Shown here one piece after another: positions 26,625 to 34,947 of a stretch of 64,000 bases of DNA. The notes beneath the pieces are model-generated. The model saw nothing but the letters and a program-made list of their open reading frames with translations. It was not told where the DNA came from and made no database searches. The translations under genes were made by a program, and so were the position numbers. The DNA is taken from assembly GCA_049568075.1 (NCBI GenBank), contig CP144911.1, one strand, 5' to 3'. This DNA comes from Gottfriedia sp049568075 (lineage in GTDB: Bacteria; Bacillota; Bacilli; Bacillales; Bacillaceae_G). The stretch's first letter is position 1. Each line of letters opens with the position of its first letter.

Positions 26625-27290
26625 CTAAGGTAAGTGTACAGATTTTATATGTCCCAGTTTTAGATAAACATTTTGTCCACTCGCAACGGAAAGTTCAATT
26701 TGATTATTATCTACTTTATTTAAAAGCCCAATCTTCATTGGATCTGTTCCACCATCAAAAATAATAAGTTTTCCAATTTCTTTTCTAAGCTGAATTTCTA
26801 AAGACCTGTGTAAAGGAATAGTAGGTGGATGTACTGCTAGTGTCTCATTTGTTAAATTATATGGCACCACTCTATGGTTATATGGTGTGATCCATTTTAA
26901 ATGTGATAATGAAATATACATTGTATGAAATACAGGTGAGTAAAATACAAGATAATCATTTAATACGTTCATAATATAACCATGAAAAGTTATATTACCA
27001 GTTACATAGATTTCTGAAAATATTCCTTTAGCATTTAGTAAAATTTTACGATATGAAATTGTCTCCATTTCCTGTGTAATGGATGGTTCATTAGGGTTAT
27101 TTATTTTTTCTTTTAAATCATTATTTTGATATACCATATGGATATGCATCCAAGGGATATAATAATATTTTATGCCGTTAAAAAGCACTAAAATATCTTG
27201 TCCTAAATCAGTAAGAATTCCTTCGAATATGACATCTCCAGATAATCTTACTGAGACTTGTTCACCAAGCAATGTAGATACATCACTCAT
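26625..27290 (-). CDS. Duplicated Sm-like (DUF2642-type) protein
   Basis: The 221-residue soluble protein consists of two to three beta-rich units of the type GEQVSVRLSGDVIFEGILTDLG-DILVLFNG-KYYYIPWMHI. A similar unit lies at about residues 75-125 (ISYRKILLNAKG...YVTGNITFHGYIMNVLNDYLVFYS) and a third near the C-terminus (GTDPMKIGLLNKVDNNQIELSVASGQ). This pattern resembles DUF2642/Sm-like proteins of Bacillus, several of which are associated with sporulation. There are no catalytic motifs. I do not recognise a specific function. It is monocistronic with its own terminator. Confidence 0.55.
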   Translation of the reverse strand: MSDVSTLLGEQVSVRLSGDVIFEGILTDLGQDILVLFNGIKYYYIPWMHIHMVYQNNDLKEKINNPNEPSITQEMETISYRKILLNAKGIFSEIYVTGNITFHGYIMNVLNDYLVFYSPVFHTMYISLSHLKWITPYNHRVVPYNLTNETLAVHPPTIPLHRSLEIQLRKEIGKLIIFDGGTDPMKIGLLNKVDNNQIELSVASGQNVYLKLGHIKSVHLP

Positions 27291-27321
27291 GTAGATCTCC
27301 TCCTAGAGGTAAAAGTATTGA

Positions 27322-28680
27322 TTAGTGTGCGAATACTAATTGTACCCAGTAGTATAATAGAAACAATGTAACGATTGTTGTTAATGGGATAACAATTATT
27401 GTGACGCCTAAATAATCTTTCCATTTTACTTTAATTTTGTTTTCTTTTAAAATGTGCATCCAAATTAATGATGCAAGTGTACCAATTGGTAATAATAATG
27501 AACCCATGTCACTTCCGATGATATTAGCAAGATAAATCGTTTTTAAAGTGATTGGGTCAAGACCCATTTCAGTTAGCGTAATTGTTCCAATCATAAGCGC
27601 AGGGTGATTATTAAATAAATTTGATAAAACAGTTACTAAACCGCCCATAATAAAGCTTGCTTGGAATAATCCTTGATTAACGATTGGTTCACATTCTTTT
27701 ACTAAAAACTCTGTTAACCCAGCATTATGCAACCCATAGATAATTACGTACATTGAAAATGCAAAAATTAATATTTGCCAAGGTGTCTTTTTTAAGATAT
27801 CTGTAGGGGTTGTTCTTAAGTGGTACCATCTCCAAATTAATAAGACTAATGAGCCAAGTACCGCAACTAATTCAATCGGTATTGATAAATAAGATGCAAC
27901 GAATAATAAACATCTCATTAAAAATACGAAAGCAAGAACTTTTAACATAAATTTTGTACGTTTCTTTTTTGTTTCAACAGAAATTTTTGTTTTTAACGGA
28001 TGGAAGTTTTTAATAAAGAACGATTCTTCAATATCATCTGTTGAAATTGGTAGTGTCTCAGGTAATTTATTTTTTAGAACGACATACATTAGCGCAGACA
28101 TAAACATTAACCCTAATGTTGCTGGTACGAACATCATCGCTGTATGCATATATAGAGTCATATGCACAATCTTTAAAGCGATTAAATTAACAATATTACT
28201 TACTCCGATCGGCGCACTAGAAGCTGTCGCAATTAGCGCTCCTGATAATAAATATGGAATTTTTTGGTGTGGTTTTAGACGAAGATTTTTTAATAGAAGG
28301 ATTAAGATTGGAGTTGTAATAAGAATACTGCCATCATTGTTAAAAAGTAATGTCATTAAAAAGCATAGTAGTTGGATATACCAATATAACCGATAACCCG
28401 AACCTTTTGCCAATGTAACTAATCGAGCTGCTGACCAATGAAAGAACCCGAAGCTTTCTAAAATAACAGCCATAACAATTGTTGCAATAATTGTAATTGA
28501 GGCTCCACCGATTTTCGTAATAATATCATATAAATCGTGTCGAGTAACAATTCCAGTTACTAGAATGATTATAGCTCCAACTGAAGCAGGCCATGCTTCA
28601 TGAATTCCTTTTGGTCTCCAGAATATGACAGCCATTGTCATAATGAAAACAAATGCTGTCATTGCAATTTCAAAATTCAT
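27322..28680 (-). CDS. ArsB/NhaD-superfamily membrane transporter
   Basis: The 452-residue protein has 10-12 hydrophobic segments. It shows the ion-transporter superfamily signatures FNNDGSILITTPI, then LIATASSAPIGVSNIVNLI, and near the end NLFNNHPALMIGTIT and ANIIGSDMGSLLLPIGTLASLIWM. These match the ArsB arsenite exporter family and relatives. No arsR or arsC gene lies beside it, so arsenite export is a family-based guess and other anions are possible. The ATG at 28678-28680 follows GGAAAGGTG. Confidence 0.8.
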   Translation of the reverse strand: MNFEIAMTAFVFIMTMAVIFWRPKGIHEAWPASVGAIIILVTGIVTRHDLYDIITKIGGASITIIATIVMAVILESFGFFHWSAARLVTLAKGSGYRLYWYIQLLCFLMTLLFNNDGSILITTPILILLLKNLRLKPHQKIPYLLSGALIATASSAPIGVSNIVNLIALKIVHMTLYMHTAMMFVPATLGLMFMSALMYVVLKNKLPETLPISTDDIEESFFIKNFHPLKTKISVETKKKRTKFMLKVLAFVFLMRCLLFVASYLSIPIELVAVLGSLVLLIWRWYHLRTTPTDILKKTPWQILIFAFSMYVIIYGLHNAGLTEFLVKECEPIVNQGLFQASFIMGGLVTVLSNLFNNHPALMIGTITLTEMGLDPITLKTIYLANIIGSDMGSLLLPIGTLASLIWMHILKENKIKVKWKDYLGVTIIVIPLTTIVTLFLLYYWVQLVFAH

Positions 28681-28877
28681 TCTTATTCACCTTTCCCTAA
28701 TCGGTAGTATTTTTTTGTGTCCTACTTGTCCGATTAATATACTAATATTCAATTTTACTAATCATGTACTTAGTCAGTTGACCATTTTTTTTAGTTTGTA
28801 TATTTGTCCACATAGTTGAAATGTCCTGAAATGACATTGTCCTATACGTACACATGCCCCAGAAATATGGATTTTCC

Positions 28878-28907
28878 AAAAAAAAAGGTCAGCTGCTAAG
28901 CTGACCT
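28878..28907 (-). terminator. Terminator of the DUF1904 gene
   Basis: Perfect 9-bp stem AGGTCAGCT / AGCTGACCT with a 4-base loop, followed on the minus strand by a run of T (A-run 28878-28885 on the plus strand). Confidence 0.9.
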
Positions 28908-28926
28908 AAATTATATCGAAATATCA

Positions 28927-29256
28927 TTATGAAAATTTCTTCCCATTTATATAATAACAATCTTCTTGATATGTAATAAAAGCAATTTCAAATTCAGGAA
29001 TAGTCAAAGTGTTAATATGTTTTTCGATTGTAGCCGCGAAACGATCTCTAGTTTCACCGCCACGTTCAAACCACCTTACTTCAATGAATGGAAAGCTTTC
29101 TCCAATTTCACCATTAAAAATTGAAGTTGAATGGATACAATCAATTGTAAAATTATCAGTTCCACATTCACAAACCACTGCGAGTTCTTCGATTAAAGAC
29201 TTACTAATTATGCAAATATCATCAGTTGAAATCCCTTTAATTAATAATTGAGGCAT
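28927..29256 (-). CDS. DUF1904 family protein (MIF/tautomerase-like)
   Basis: This 109-residue protein starts MPQLLIKGIS and contains FPFIEVRWFERGGETRDRFAATI. This is the pattern of the DUF1904 family, small proteins with a tautomerase/MIF-like fold found in Bacilli. The initiator Met is followed by Pro, and Pro-2 is the catalytic base in true tautomerases. Substrate and role are unknown. It is monocistronic, with a terminator directly after it. Confidence 0.75.
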   Translation of the reverse strand: MPQLLIKGISTDDICIISKSLIEELAVVCECGTDNFTIDCIHSTSIFNGEIGESFPFIEVRWFERGGETRDRFAATIEKHINTLTIPEFEIAFITYQEDCYYINGKKFS

Positions 29257-29405
29257 AAATGTCCCACCTTTTTTCTCCCATTATAACTTAAAAATTAAAT
29301 AAGTTTAATTTTTTCTAAATAGGGTTTTACTAAGTTTACATTGAATATATTTATTTGGCTTTGTGTAAAAAACAAAGATCAAAAAAATGTGAAAAGGTGA
29401 AATGG

Positions 29406-30095
29406 ATGAAAACAATCGTTATCTGTCACGGAATGAGCTCAGGGGGCTGGGCATGGAAAGAGGTAAAAATAATATTAGAAAAAGAGGGTCATACAGTATA
29501 TACACCTACAATGACTGGTTGTGGGGAAAGGTTTCATTTAGCGAATAAAGAAATAGATTTAAACACTGCAATAAATGACATTGTTAATGTGATTCATTAT
29601 GAAAATTTATATAATATTGTTCTAATTGGTCATAGCTATGGTGGTGCAGTAGCTTCAGGTGTAGTTGATCGAATTCCAGAATTAATTGATGAAGTTATCT
29701 ATTTAGATGCGATGTTATTAAATGATGGTGAGGCAGTTGTTCATTTGTTTCCAGATGAAATAGTAAATTTCCTTCAAGGTTTGATTGATACAAAAGGTGA
29801 GGGTTGGAAAGTTCCAGTAGTAGATGAAGATCGATATGATCATCGTCTAACTGATCATCCTCACAAGTGTTTTAAAACACCGCTTAACCTTAAAAATAAG
29901 GAGTTAGACAATATTAGAACTTCCTATATTAATTGTACAGAAAAAGAACAAAATCCATTATATTATGGAATTTTTCGATCTGTAGAGCGTGCAAAGGAAA
30001 GAGGGATGACAATACATAATTTGAAAGCTGGACATATACCTAATATTGAAAATCCAACTTTGATTGCACAGTTCTTAATGAACATATTATCTTGA
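29406..30095 (+). CDS. Alpha/beta-fold hydrolase
   Basis: The hydrolase has about 229 residues. The nucleophile elbow is LIGHSYGGAV (Ser), the oxyanion-hole region VICHGMSSGGWAW, the acidic residue lies in the VIYLDAMLLNDGE region, and the catalytic histidine in KAGHIPNIENP. It resembles the plant methylesterase/EstC group of small esterases; no substrate can be named. Start ATG 29406 is chosen because AAAGGTG precedes it; an in-frame TTG at 29355 lacks a site. It stands alone, followed by the candidate small RNA. Confidence 0.82.
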   Translation: MKTIVICHGMSSGGWAWKEVKIILEKEGHTVYTPTMTGCGERFHLANKEIDLNTAINDIVNVIHYENLYNIVLIGHSYGGAVASGVVDRIPELIDEVIYLDAMLLNDGEAVVHLFPDEIVNFLQGLIDTKGEGWKVPVVDEDRYDHRLTDHPHKCFKTPLNLKNKELDNIRTSYINCTEKEQNPLYYGIFRSVERAKERGMTIHNLKAGHIPNIENPTLIAQFLMNILS

Positions 30096-30145
30096 ACAAT
30101 TGCTATTTAGATTATTTCTATGGATGAAAAAACCAATAATTGGTA

Positions 30146-30174
30146 TTGATAATCATTTTCATTTATGGTAATCT
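30146..30174 (+). promoter_or_regulatory. Sigma-A promoter overlapped by a Fur box
   Basis: TTGATA (30146-30151), 17-base spacer, TAATCT (30169-30174). Over it lies TGATAAT-C-ATTTTCA (30147-30161), one mismatch from the 7-1-7 Fur box TGATAAT-N-ATTATCA. The geometry predicts repression when iron is plentiful. The transcript would begin near 30181. Confidence 0.65.
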
Positions 30175-30179
30175 AAGAT

Positions 30180-30383
30180 TAATAAAAGAAGTTTAAGAAA
30201 TAAGCCATTGTTTTTCTTAGTTCTTCGTTTGTATGCACATTAAAATGTGGAATGCGACCCTAGAACCCCCAAAAACCCTAAAGAAGAGAAGAACGCGCTA
30301 GGACAGTAGTTTTTCTCTTCACCAAATTAATAACCCTGTTTTTTGACGCAGATCATTCTGCGTTATTTTTTTTTTTTTTTTTT
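30180..30383 (+). ncRNA. Candidate Fur-controlled small RNA with a C-rich region (FsrA-like in kind)
   Basis: No gene is present between 30096 and 30772. From the Fur-box promoter a transcript of about 200 nt would run to a strong terminator (ACGCAG / CTGCGT, 30346-30363) with an 18-T tail ending at 30383. The middle has a single-stranded-looking C-rich segment (GACCCTAGAACCCCCAAAAA, 30256-30275, then CCCT). After it comes a 10-bp hairpin, AGAGAAGAAC pairing with GTTTTTCTCT. In Bacillus subtilis the iron-sparing RNA FsrA is Fur-repressed and uses C-rich stretches to block ribosome binding sites. Similarity here is in design; sequence homology to FsrA (which is shorter, 84 nt) was not tested. 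Confidence 0.55.
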
Positions 30384-30488
30384 GTGAAAATACAGATTAT
30401 TTCGTGAAATTCCATAAAAAATATTATACTAATTTACTAATGTGAAAGTTTCGAAATGTGAACTAAAAGTTAATCAAAAACTAATATT

Positions 30489-30595
30489 TGTCTAAAATGT
30501 GAACGTTGTGAAGAAGTGAGCAATCGTGTTAAACCATTGATATAAATAGCTTTTAAAGAAAAGACCATATTTTCAAATATGTCTAAAATGTGAAC
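30489..30595 (+). promoter_or_regulatory. Pair of exact 16-bp direct repeats upstream of qox
   Basis: TGTCTAAAATGTGAAC occurs at 30489-30504 and again at 30580-30595, 91 bases apart. A partial copy (AAATGTGAAC) is at about 30454-30463. The core TGTGAA resembles the ResD recognition sequence (TTTGTGAAT) known from Bacillus subtilis respiratory genes, but the match is partial. The downstream copy lies about 35 bases before the predicted qox -35 box, a position suited to an activator. Confidence 0.5.
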
Positions 30596-30630
30596 ACTCT
30601 TTTTTTCCTTTCAAAATGGAAATTAATTGT

Positions 30631-30659
30631 TTGTTTTTTTAATTAAAGTATCTTACTAT
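30631..30659 (+). promoter_or_regulatory. Predicted sigma-A promoter of qoxABCD
   Basis: TTGTTT (30631-30636), 17-base spacer, TACTAT (30654-30659), leaving a leader of about 105 bases before the qoxA start. Confidence 0.45.
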
Positions 30660-30772
30660 AACTGTGGACATTGTTTGTCATTTTGGTGACAATTTATAAA
30701 AATACTTATCTAAGAAATAATTCAAAAAAACTATTTTGAACTTTTACTTACGTTATAGGAAGGAAGAGCGAA

Positions 30773-31672
30773 ATGAAAAAATTTCTAATGGGCATGATGA
30801 TCATGCTGGTTGCATTAGTAATGGGTGCTTGTGATAAGATTGCAGTTCTTAATCCAAAGGGTCCTGTTGCTAAAACGCAAGCGGATACGATTATCTTCTC
30901 GATGTTGATGATGTTAGGAGTTTTACTAGTAGTTTACATTCTTTATATTGTTATTCTATATAAATATCGTGCTAGTAAACTTCCAAAAGATTACGAACCG
31001 CCTCATGAAGAGGGAAGTAAAACACTTGAAATTATTTGGACTGTCATCCCAATCATTATTGTTGCGGTTTTATCAGTAGTAACTGTTAAAACAACAAATG
31101 CGGTTGAGAGTGTACCAAAAGGTCATGAAAATGATAAACCACTTGTTATTTATGCAAGTTCTTCAAACTGGAAATGGCATTTCTCTTATCCTGAACAAGG
31201 AATTGAAACTGTTAACTATGTAAATATTCCAACGAATAGAAATGTAGAATTCAGACTTTATTCATTCGGTCCTATTACAAGTTTTTGGATTCCACAATTA
31301 GGTGGACAAAAATATGCAATGAGTGACATGGTAACTAAATTAAATTTTGTTGCTTCCAATGAAGGTTCTTATATTGGTAAGAACAGTAACTTCAATGGTA
31401 AAGGCTTTGCTGGAATGGAATTTGAAGTACTAGCAATGAATAATAAGGATTTTAACGGCTGGGTAAAGGACGTTAAAGAAACAGCTCCTGCTTTAACAGA
31501 AACAGAGTTTAATAAATTACTAAAAATTGAGCATTTAGGTAGAAAGACATATACTTCGACTCATTTAGGATTTAGACCAGCTCCAGAAGGAAAAAATGCA
31601 GGACATCAACATGGTTCTATGAAGGATTCATCTGATCACCATGACATGGATAATATGGAGGGGATGAAATAA
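30773..31672 (+). CDS. qoxA: Cytochrome aa3 quinol oxidase subunit II
   Basis: The 299-residue lipoprotein has lipobox VMGAC, followed by the DKIAVLNPKGPVAKTQ segment typical of QoxA. It has two membrane spans (about residues 40-65 and 85-105) and an external cupredoxin-like domain. The CuA ligands of cytochrome c oxidases (Cys-x3-Cys) are missing, as expected for a menaquinol oxidase. It ends with a His/Asp/Met-rich tail. It is the first gene of a four-gene operon; its stop overlaps the qoxB start (TAATG). Confidence 0.95.
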   Translation: MKKFLMGMMIMLVALVMGACDKIAVLNPKGPVAKTQADTIIFSMLMMLGVLLVVYILYIVILYKYRASKLPKDYEPPHEEGSKTLEIIWTVIPIIIVAVLSVVTVKTTNAVESVPKGHENDKPLVIYASSSNWKWHFSYPEQGIETVNYVNIPTNRNVEFRLYSFGPITSFWIPQLGGQKYAMSDMVTKLNFVASNEGSYIGKNSNFNGKGFAGMEFEVLAMNNKDFNGWVKDVKETAPALTETEFNKLLKIEHLGRKTYTSTHLGFRPAPEGKNAGHQHGSMKDSSDHHDMDNMEGMK

Positions 31673-33636
31673 TGGGTTTTAAATGGGATCACTTTTTTGT
31701 AACAGGTGAACCAATGATTTATGGCGCAATGGTGAGTATCGTTGTTGTATCACTTGCTATTGTAATTGGTTTAACCAAATTTAAAAAATGGGGTTATTTA
31801 TGGAAAGAATGGTTAACAACAGTTGACCATAAACGTATCGGTGTAATGTATATTCTGTGTGCATTATTAATGCTATTCCGTGGTGGAGTAGACGCATTAC
31901 TAATGAGAGCACAGTTAGCAGGACCAGATTTAAAAATATTAGATGCACAACATTATAATGAAATTTTTACAACTCACGGCTTAATTATGATTCTGTTCAT
32001 GGCGATGCCTTTCATTATTGGATTAATGAATATCGTTATTCCTTTACAAATCGGAGCTCGTGACGTAGCTTTCCCTTACTTAAATGCAGTAAGTTTCTGG
32101 TTATTCTTTGCAGGTGCAATGCTTTTAAACTTAAGCTTTGTTATCGGTGGATCACCTGATGCTGGTTGGACAGCTTATTTCCCACTAGCTAGTAAGGAAT
32201 TCAGCCCAGGCGTTGGGAATAACTATTACGCTATTTCGCTTCAAATCGCTGGTCTCGGTACCTTAATGACTGGTATTAACTTTATCGTAACAATTTTAAA
32301 AATGCGTGCTCCAGGCTTGAAATTAATGAAATTGCCTATGTTTACTTGGAGTATTTTAATTACAAACGTTATTATCGTATTCGCATTCCCAGTATTAACT
32401 GTAGCTTTAGCATTAATGATGTTTGATCGTGAGTTTGGTACTCAATTCTTTACGATGGCACATGGTAATGATATGCTTTGGGCGAACTTATTCTGGATTT
32501 GGGGACATCCTGAAGTTTACATCGTTATTCTTCCAGCATTCGGTATATACAGTGAAATTATAGCTACTTTCTCAAGAAAGAATTTATACGGATATAAGAG
32601 CATGGTTGTTAGTATGATCGCCATTTCTGCTCTAAGTTTCCTTGTGTGGGTTCACCATTTCTATACGATGGGTCAAGGTTCTGTTGTAAATGGCTTCTTT
32701 AGTATTACAACAATGGCAATTAGTATACCAACCGGTGTTAAAATCTTTAACTGGTTGTTTACATTAAGAAAAGGTAAGATCGAATTTACCGTTCCAATGC
32801 TGTACTCACTAGCATTTATTCCAATCTTTACAATCGGTGGGGTTACAGGTGTAATGCTAGCTATGGCAAGTGCTGACTACCAATATCATAATACGATGTT
32901 CTTAGTTGCTCACTTCCATTATGTATTAATTCCAGGTACTGTTTTTGCGGTAATCGCAGGATTCTACTATTGGTTCCCTAAAGTATTTGGTTTCAAATTA
33001 GATGAAAAAATTGGTAAGATTACGTTCTGGACAATTATCGTTAGCTTTAACGTAACATTCTTCCCATTATTCTTATTAGGATTAAAAGGTATGACTCGTC
33101 GTACTTATACTTATAGTGCAGAGTCAGGTTTCGGTCCATTAAATATGATTGCTACAATTGGAGCTGTAGGGTTAGCAATCGGATTCTGTTTACTTGTTTA
33201 CAATATTTATTACAGTGTACGTTACGCACCAAGAGAAACAACTGGTGATCCATGGAATGCAAGAACATTAGAGTGGGCTACAAGCAGTCCAATTGCTCCT
33301 TATAATTTCGCAGTTATTCCAAAAGTTGATTCTTTAGATCCATTCTGGAAAGCTAAAAAAGAAGGTAAATCATTACTTGAAGGTGAGATTACAGATATTC
33401 ATATGCCAAGTAATAGTGGTATACCATTCATTTTAGGGGCAGCATTTATGGCATTTGGTTTCTTCTTAATATTTGAATGGTGGGTTCCAATGATTGTATT
33501 TGCAGTTCCTATCGCACTTTGCTTAATTGCACGTTCTTTCCAACGCGATCATGGCTTCCATATTCATAAAGAAGAAATTATTGAAACAGAGAAAAAATTA
33601 CGAGGTGATCACTATGAGCAGCAGGCCTCTGTATAG
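31672..33636 (+). CDS. qoxB: Cytochrome aa3 quinol oxidase subunit I
   Basis: The 654-residue protein has about 14-15 membrane segments and holds the low-spin heme and the heme/CuB centre. Ligands are visible: His in FTTHGLIMILFMAMP (heme a), WIWGHPEVYIVILPAFG (CuB His and cross-linked Tyr), WVHHFYTMG (two CuB histidines) and VAHFHYVLIPGT (heme ligands). Length and motifs fit QoxB of Bacillus. It overlaps qoxA by one base and qoxC by 23 bases. Confidence 0.97.
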   Translation: MGFKWDHFFVTGEPMIYGAMVSIVVVSLAIVIGLTKFKKWGYLWKEWLTTVDHKRIGVMYILCALLMLFRGGVDALLMRAQLAGPDLKILDAQHYNEIFTTHGLIMILFMAMPFIIGLMNIVIPLQIGARDVAFPYLNAVSFWLFFAGAMLLNLSFVIGGSPDAGWTAYFPLASKEFSPGVGNNYYAISLQIAGLGTLMTGINFIVTILKMRAPGLKLMKLPMFTWSILITNVIIVFAFPVLTVALALMMFDREFGTQFFTMAHGNDMLWANLFWIWGHPEVYIVILPAFGIYSEIIATFSRKNLYGYKSMVVSMIAISALSFLVWVHHFYTMGQGSVVNGFFSITTMAISIPTGVKIFNWLFTLRKGKIEFTVPMLYSLAFIPIFTIGGVTGVMLAMASADYQYHNTMFLVAHFHYVLIPGTVFAVIAGFYYWFPKVFGFKLDEKIGKITFWTIIVSFNVTFFPLFLLGLKGMTRRTYTYSAESGFGPLNMIATIGAVGLAIGFCLLVYNIYYSVRYAPRETTGDPWNARTLEWATSSPIAPYNFAVIPKVDSLDPFWKAKKEGKSLLEGEITDIHMPSNSGIPFILGAAFMAFGFFLIFEWWVPMIVFAVPIALCLIARSFQRDHGFHIHKEEIIETEKKLRGDHYEQQASV

Positions 33637-34204
33637 TCTAGGTGAAGAAAGTTCTAATAAGATTCTAGGCTTCTGGATATTTTTAGGAGCTGAGATTGCT
33701 TTATTCGGAACATTGTTCGCAGTTTACTTCACTTTAGCAAATAACACTGGTTCAGCACCTACTCAAAAAGAATTATTTGAGATGAAAGGTGTAATGATAG
33801 AAACATTTGCCCTATTAACAAGTAGTTTTACGATTGGTTTAGTCGTAAACGCAATAAAATTAAATCACAAAAAAGCTTTTATAAGCTTCCTTGTATTAAC
33901 ACTAGCTTTAGGCGCAGTCTTCCTAGGAGTAGAGATTACAGAGTTCTTTACTTATGTTCATGAAGGCGCAACAATCCAAAGTAGTGGAGCATTATCAGCA
34001 TTATTCGTATTATTAGGTACTCACGGTGCCCACGTATCATTCGGTATGTTATGGGGTATTGCAATCTTAATTCAAGTTTCTCGTGAGGGAATTACAGAAA
34101 CTACAGCAAACAAAACATTTATTTATTCATTATACTGGCACTTCTTAGACGTAGTATGGATCTTTATCTTTAGTTTTGTTTACGTGAAAGGACTGATTGG
34201 ATGA
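33614..34204 (+). CDS. qoxC: Cytochrome aa3 quinol oxidase subunit III
   Basis: The 196-residue protein has five hydrophobic segments, starting MSSRPLYSLGEE, with GFWIFLGAEIALFGTLFAVY and LLGTHGAHVSFGMLWG typical of the COX3 family. The start ATG at 33614 is inside the end of qoxB and is preceded by GAGGTGATC. In-frame ATG codons further upstream lack a site and would add 29 non-family residues. The ATG of qoxD overlaps its stop. Confidence 0.95.
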   Translation: MSSRPLYSLGEESSNKILGFWIFLGAEIALFGTLFAVYFTLANNTGSAPTQKELFEMKGVMIETFALLTSSFTIGLVVNAIKLNHKKAFISFLVLTLALGAVFLGVEITEFFTYVHEGATIQSSGALSALFVLLGTHGAHVSFGMLWGIAILIQVSREGITETTANKTFIYSLYWHFLDVVWIFIFSFVYVKGLIG

Positions 34205-34482
34205 GCGCATTATTCCCTAAGCATCAAGTGGTTGGCTTCATCCAATCACTTGTTCTAACAATCATAGCTTTAAGTGTTTATTATTTACATTTACCGTTTA
34301 ATGTATCATTTATTATTTTAATTGTAACTGCATTATTACAAGGCGGTCTTCAGTTAATTGTTTTCATGCATATGAATGAAAATGAAAATAAAGGAGTATT
34401 ATATATCAATTTAGGTTACGCAGTATTTATTGCAGTAGCAATTGTTTTCGGTACTCTTTGGACATTAATTTGGGGTATGTAA
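34201..34482 (+). CDS. qoxD: Cytochrome aa3 quinol oxidase subunit IV
   Basis: The 93-residue protein has three membrane spans of the COX4_pro family, with LQLIVFMHMNENENKG between spans two and three, the family hallmark. It starts at ATGA overlapping the qoxC stop and is the last gene of the operon. Confidence 0.93.
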   Translation: MSALFPKHQVVGFIQSLVLTIIALSVYYLHLPFNVSFIILIVTALLQGGLQLIVFMHMNENENKGVLYINLGYAVFIAVAIVFGTLWTLIWGM

Positions 34483-34487
34483 TAGTT

Positions 34488-34518
34488 AAAAGCTCTTCGA
34501 CATTCGAAGAGCTTTTTT
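34488..34518 (+). terminator. Terminator of qoxABCD
   Basis: Perfect 12-bp stem AAAAGCTCTTCG / CGAAGAGCTTTT with a 5-base loop and T-run, 5 bases after qoxD. Confidence 0.93.
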
Positions 34519-34947
34519 CGTTTTTTTTAAAGGTAGATATTGATTTACTTACCTGCAAATCATTTAATTAAGAAAAATAAAAAAGGTGTAAATCAATTAG
34601 ATAGCAGGTCGATTTGTATTAAATGTAGAAGTAAGTAATTGAAAATATTTGAAGTTATACTTATGAACGTTTACATAAAAACAATGAGGGGTAATGTTTG
34701 AAATGAGATTGAATTAGTTGTTGTCACTATTCGAACTATAGTTTGGCAAAGTATTGCGCTAAAAAAGTTAATGTCATCAATTGTTCACATTGTTCTGAAT
34801 AAAATCATATTTGCGATAGTTATTTCTATTATTATATGTAATAGTTTAATATAATGATTGCATAATAATTAATCATATCTTGTTTGAAAAGTAATACAAG
34901 ATACATAATTATTTGGGTATTTATTTACTTTTAAGGAGGAAAAAAGT
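34519..34947 (+). other. katG upstream region with a PerR-like site
   Basis: No gene is seen in these 429 bases. A TATAAT at 34850-34855 is the likely katG -10 box. Around it, ATATAAT-G-ATTGCAT and, one step on, GCATAAT-A-ATTAATC (34849-34874) both show partial agreement with the PerR box TTATAAT-N-ATTATAA. Control by PerR is expected for a Bacillus catalase-peroxidase but the match is imperfect. Confidence 0.35.

Noticed and set aside
27322..28680. Arsenic resistance operon
   Set aside because: Only the ArsB-like transporter is present; arsR and arsC are absent nearby.
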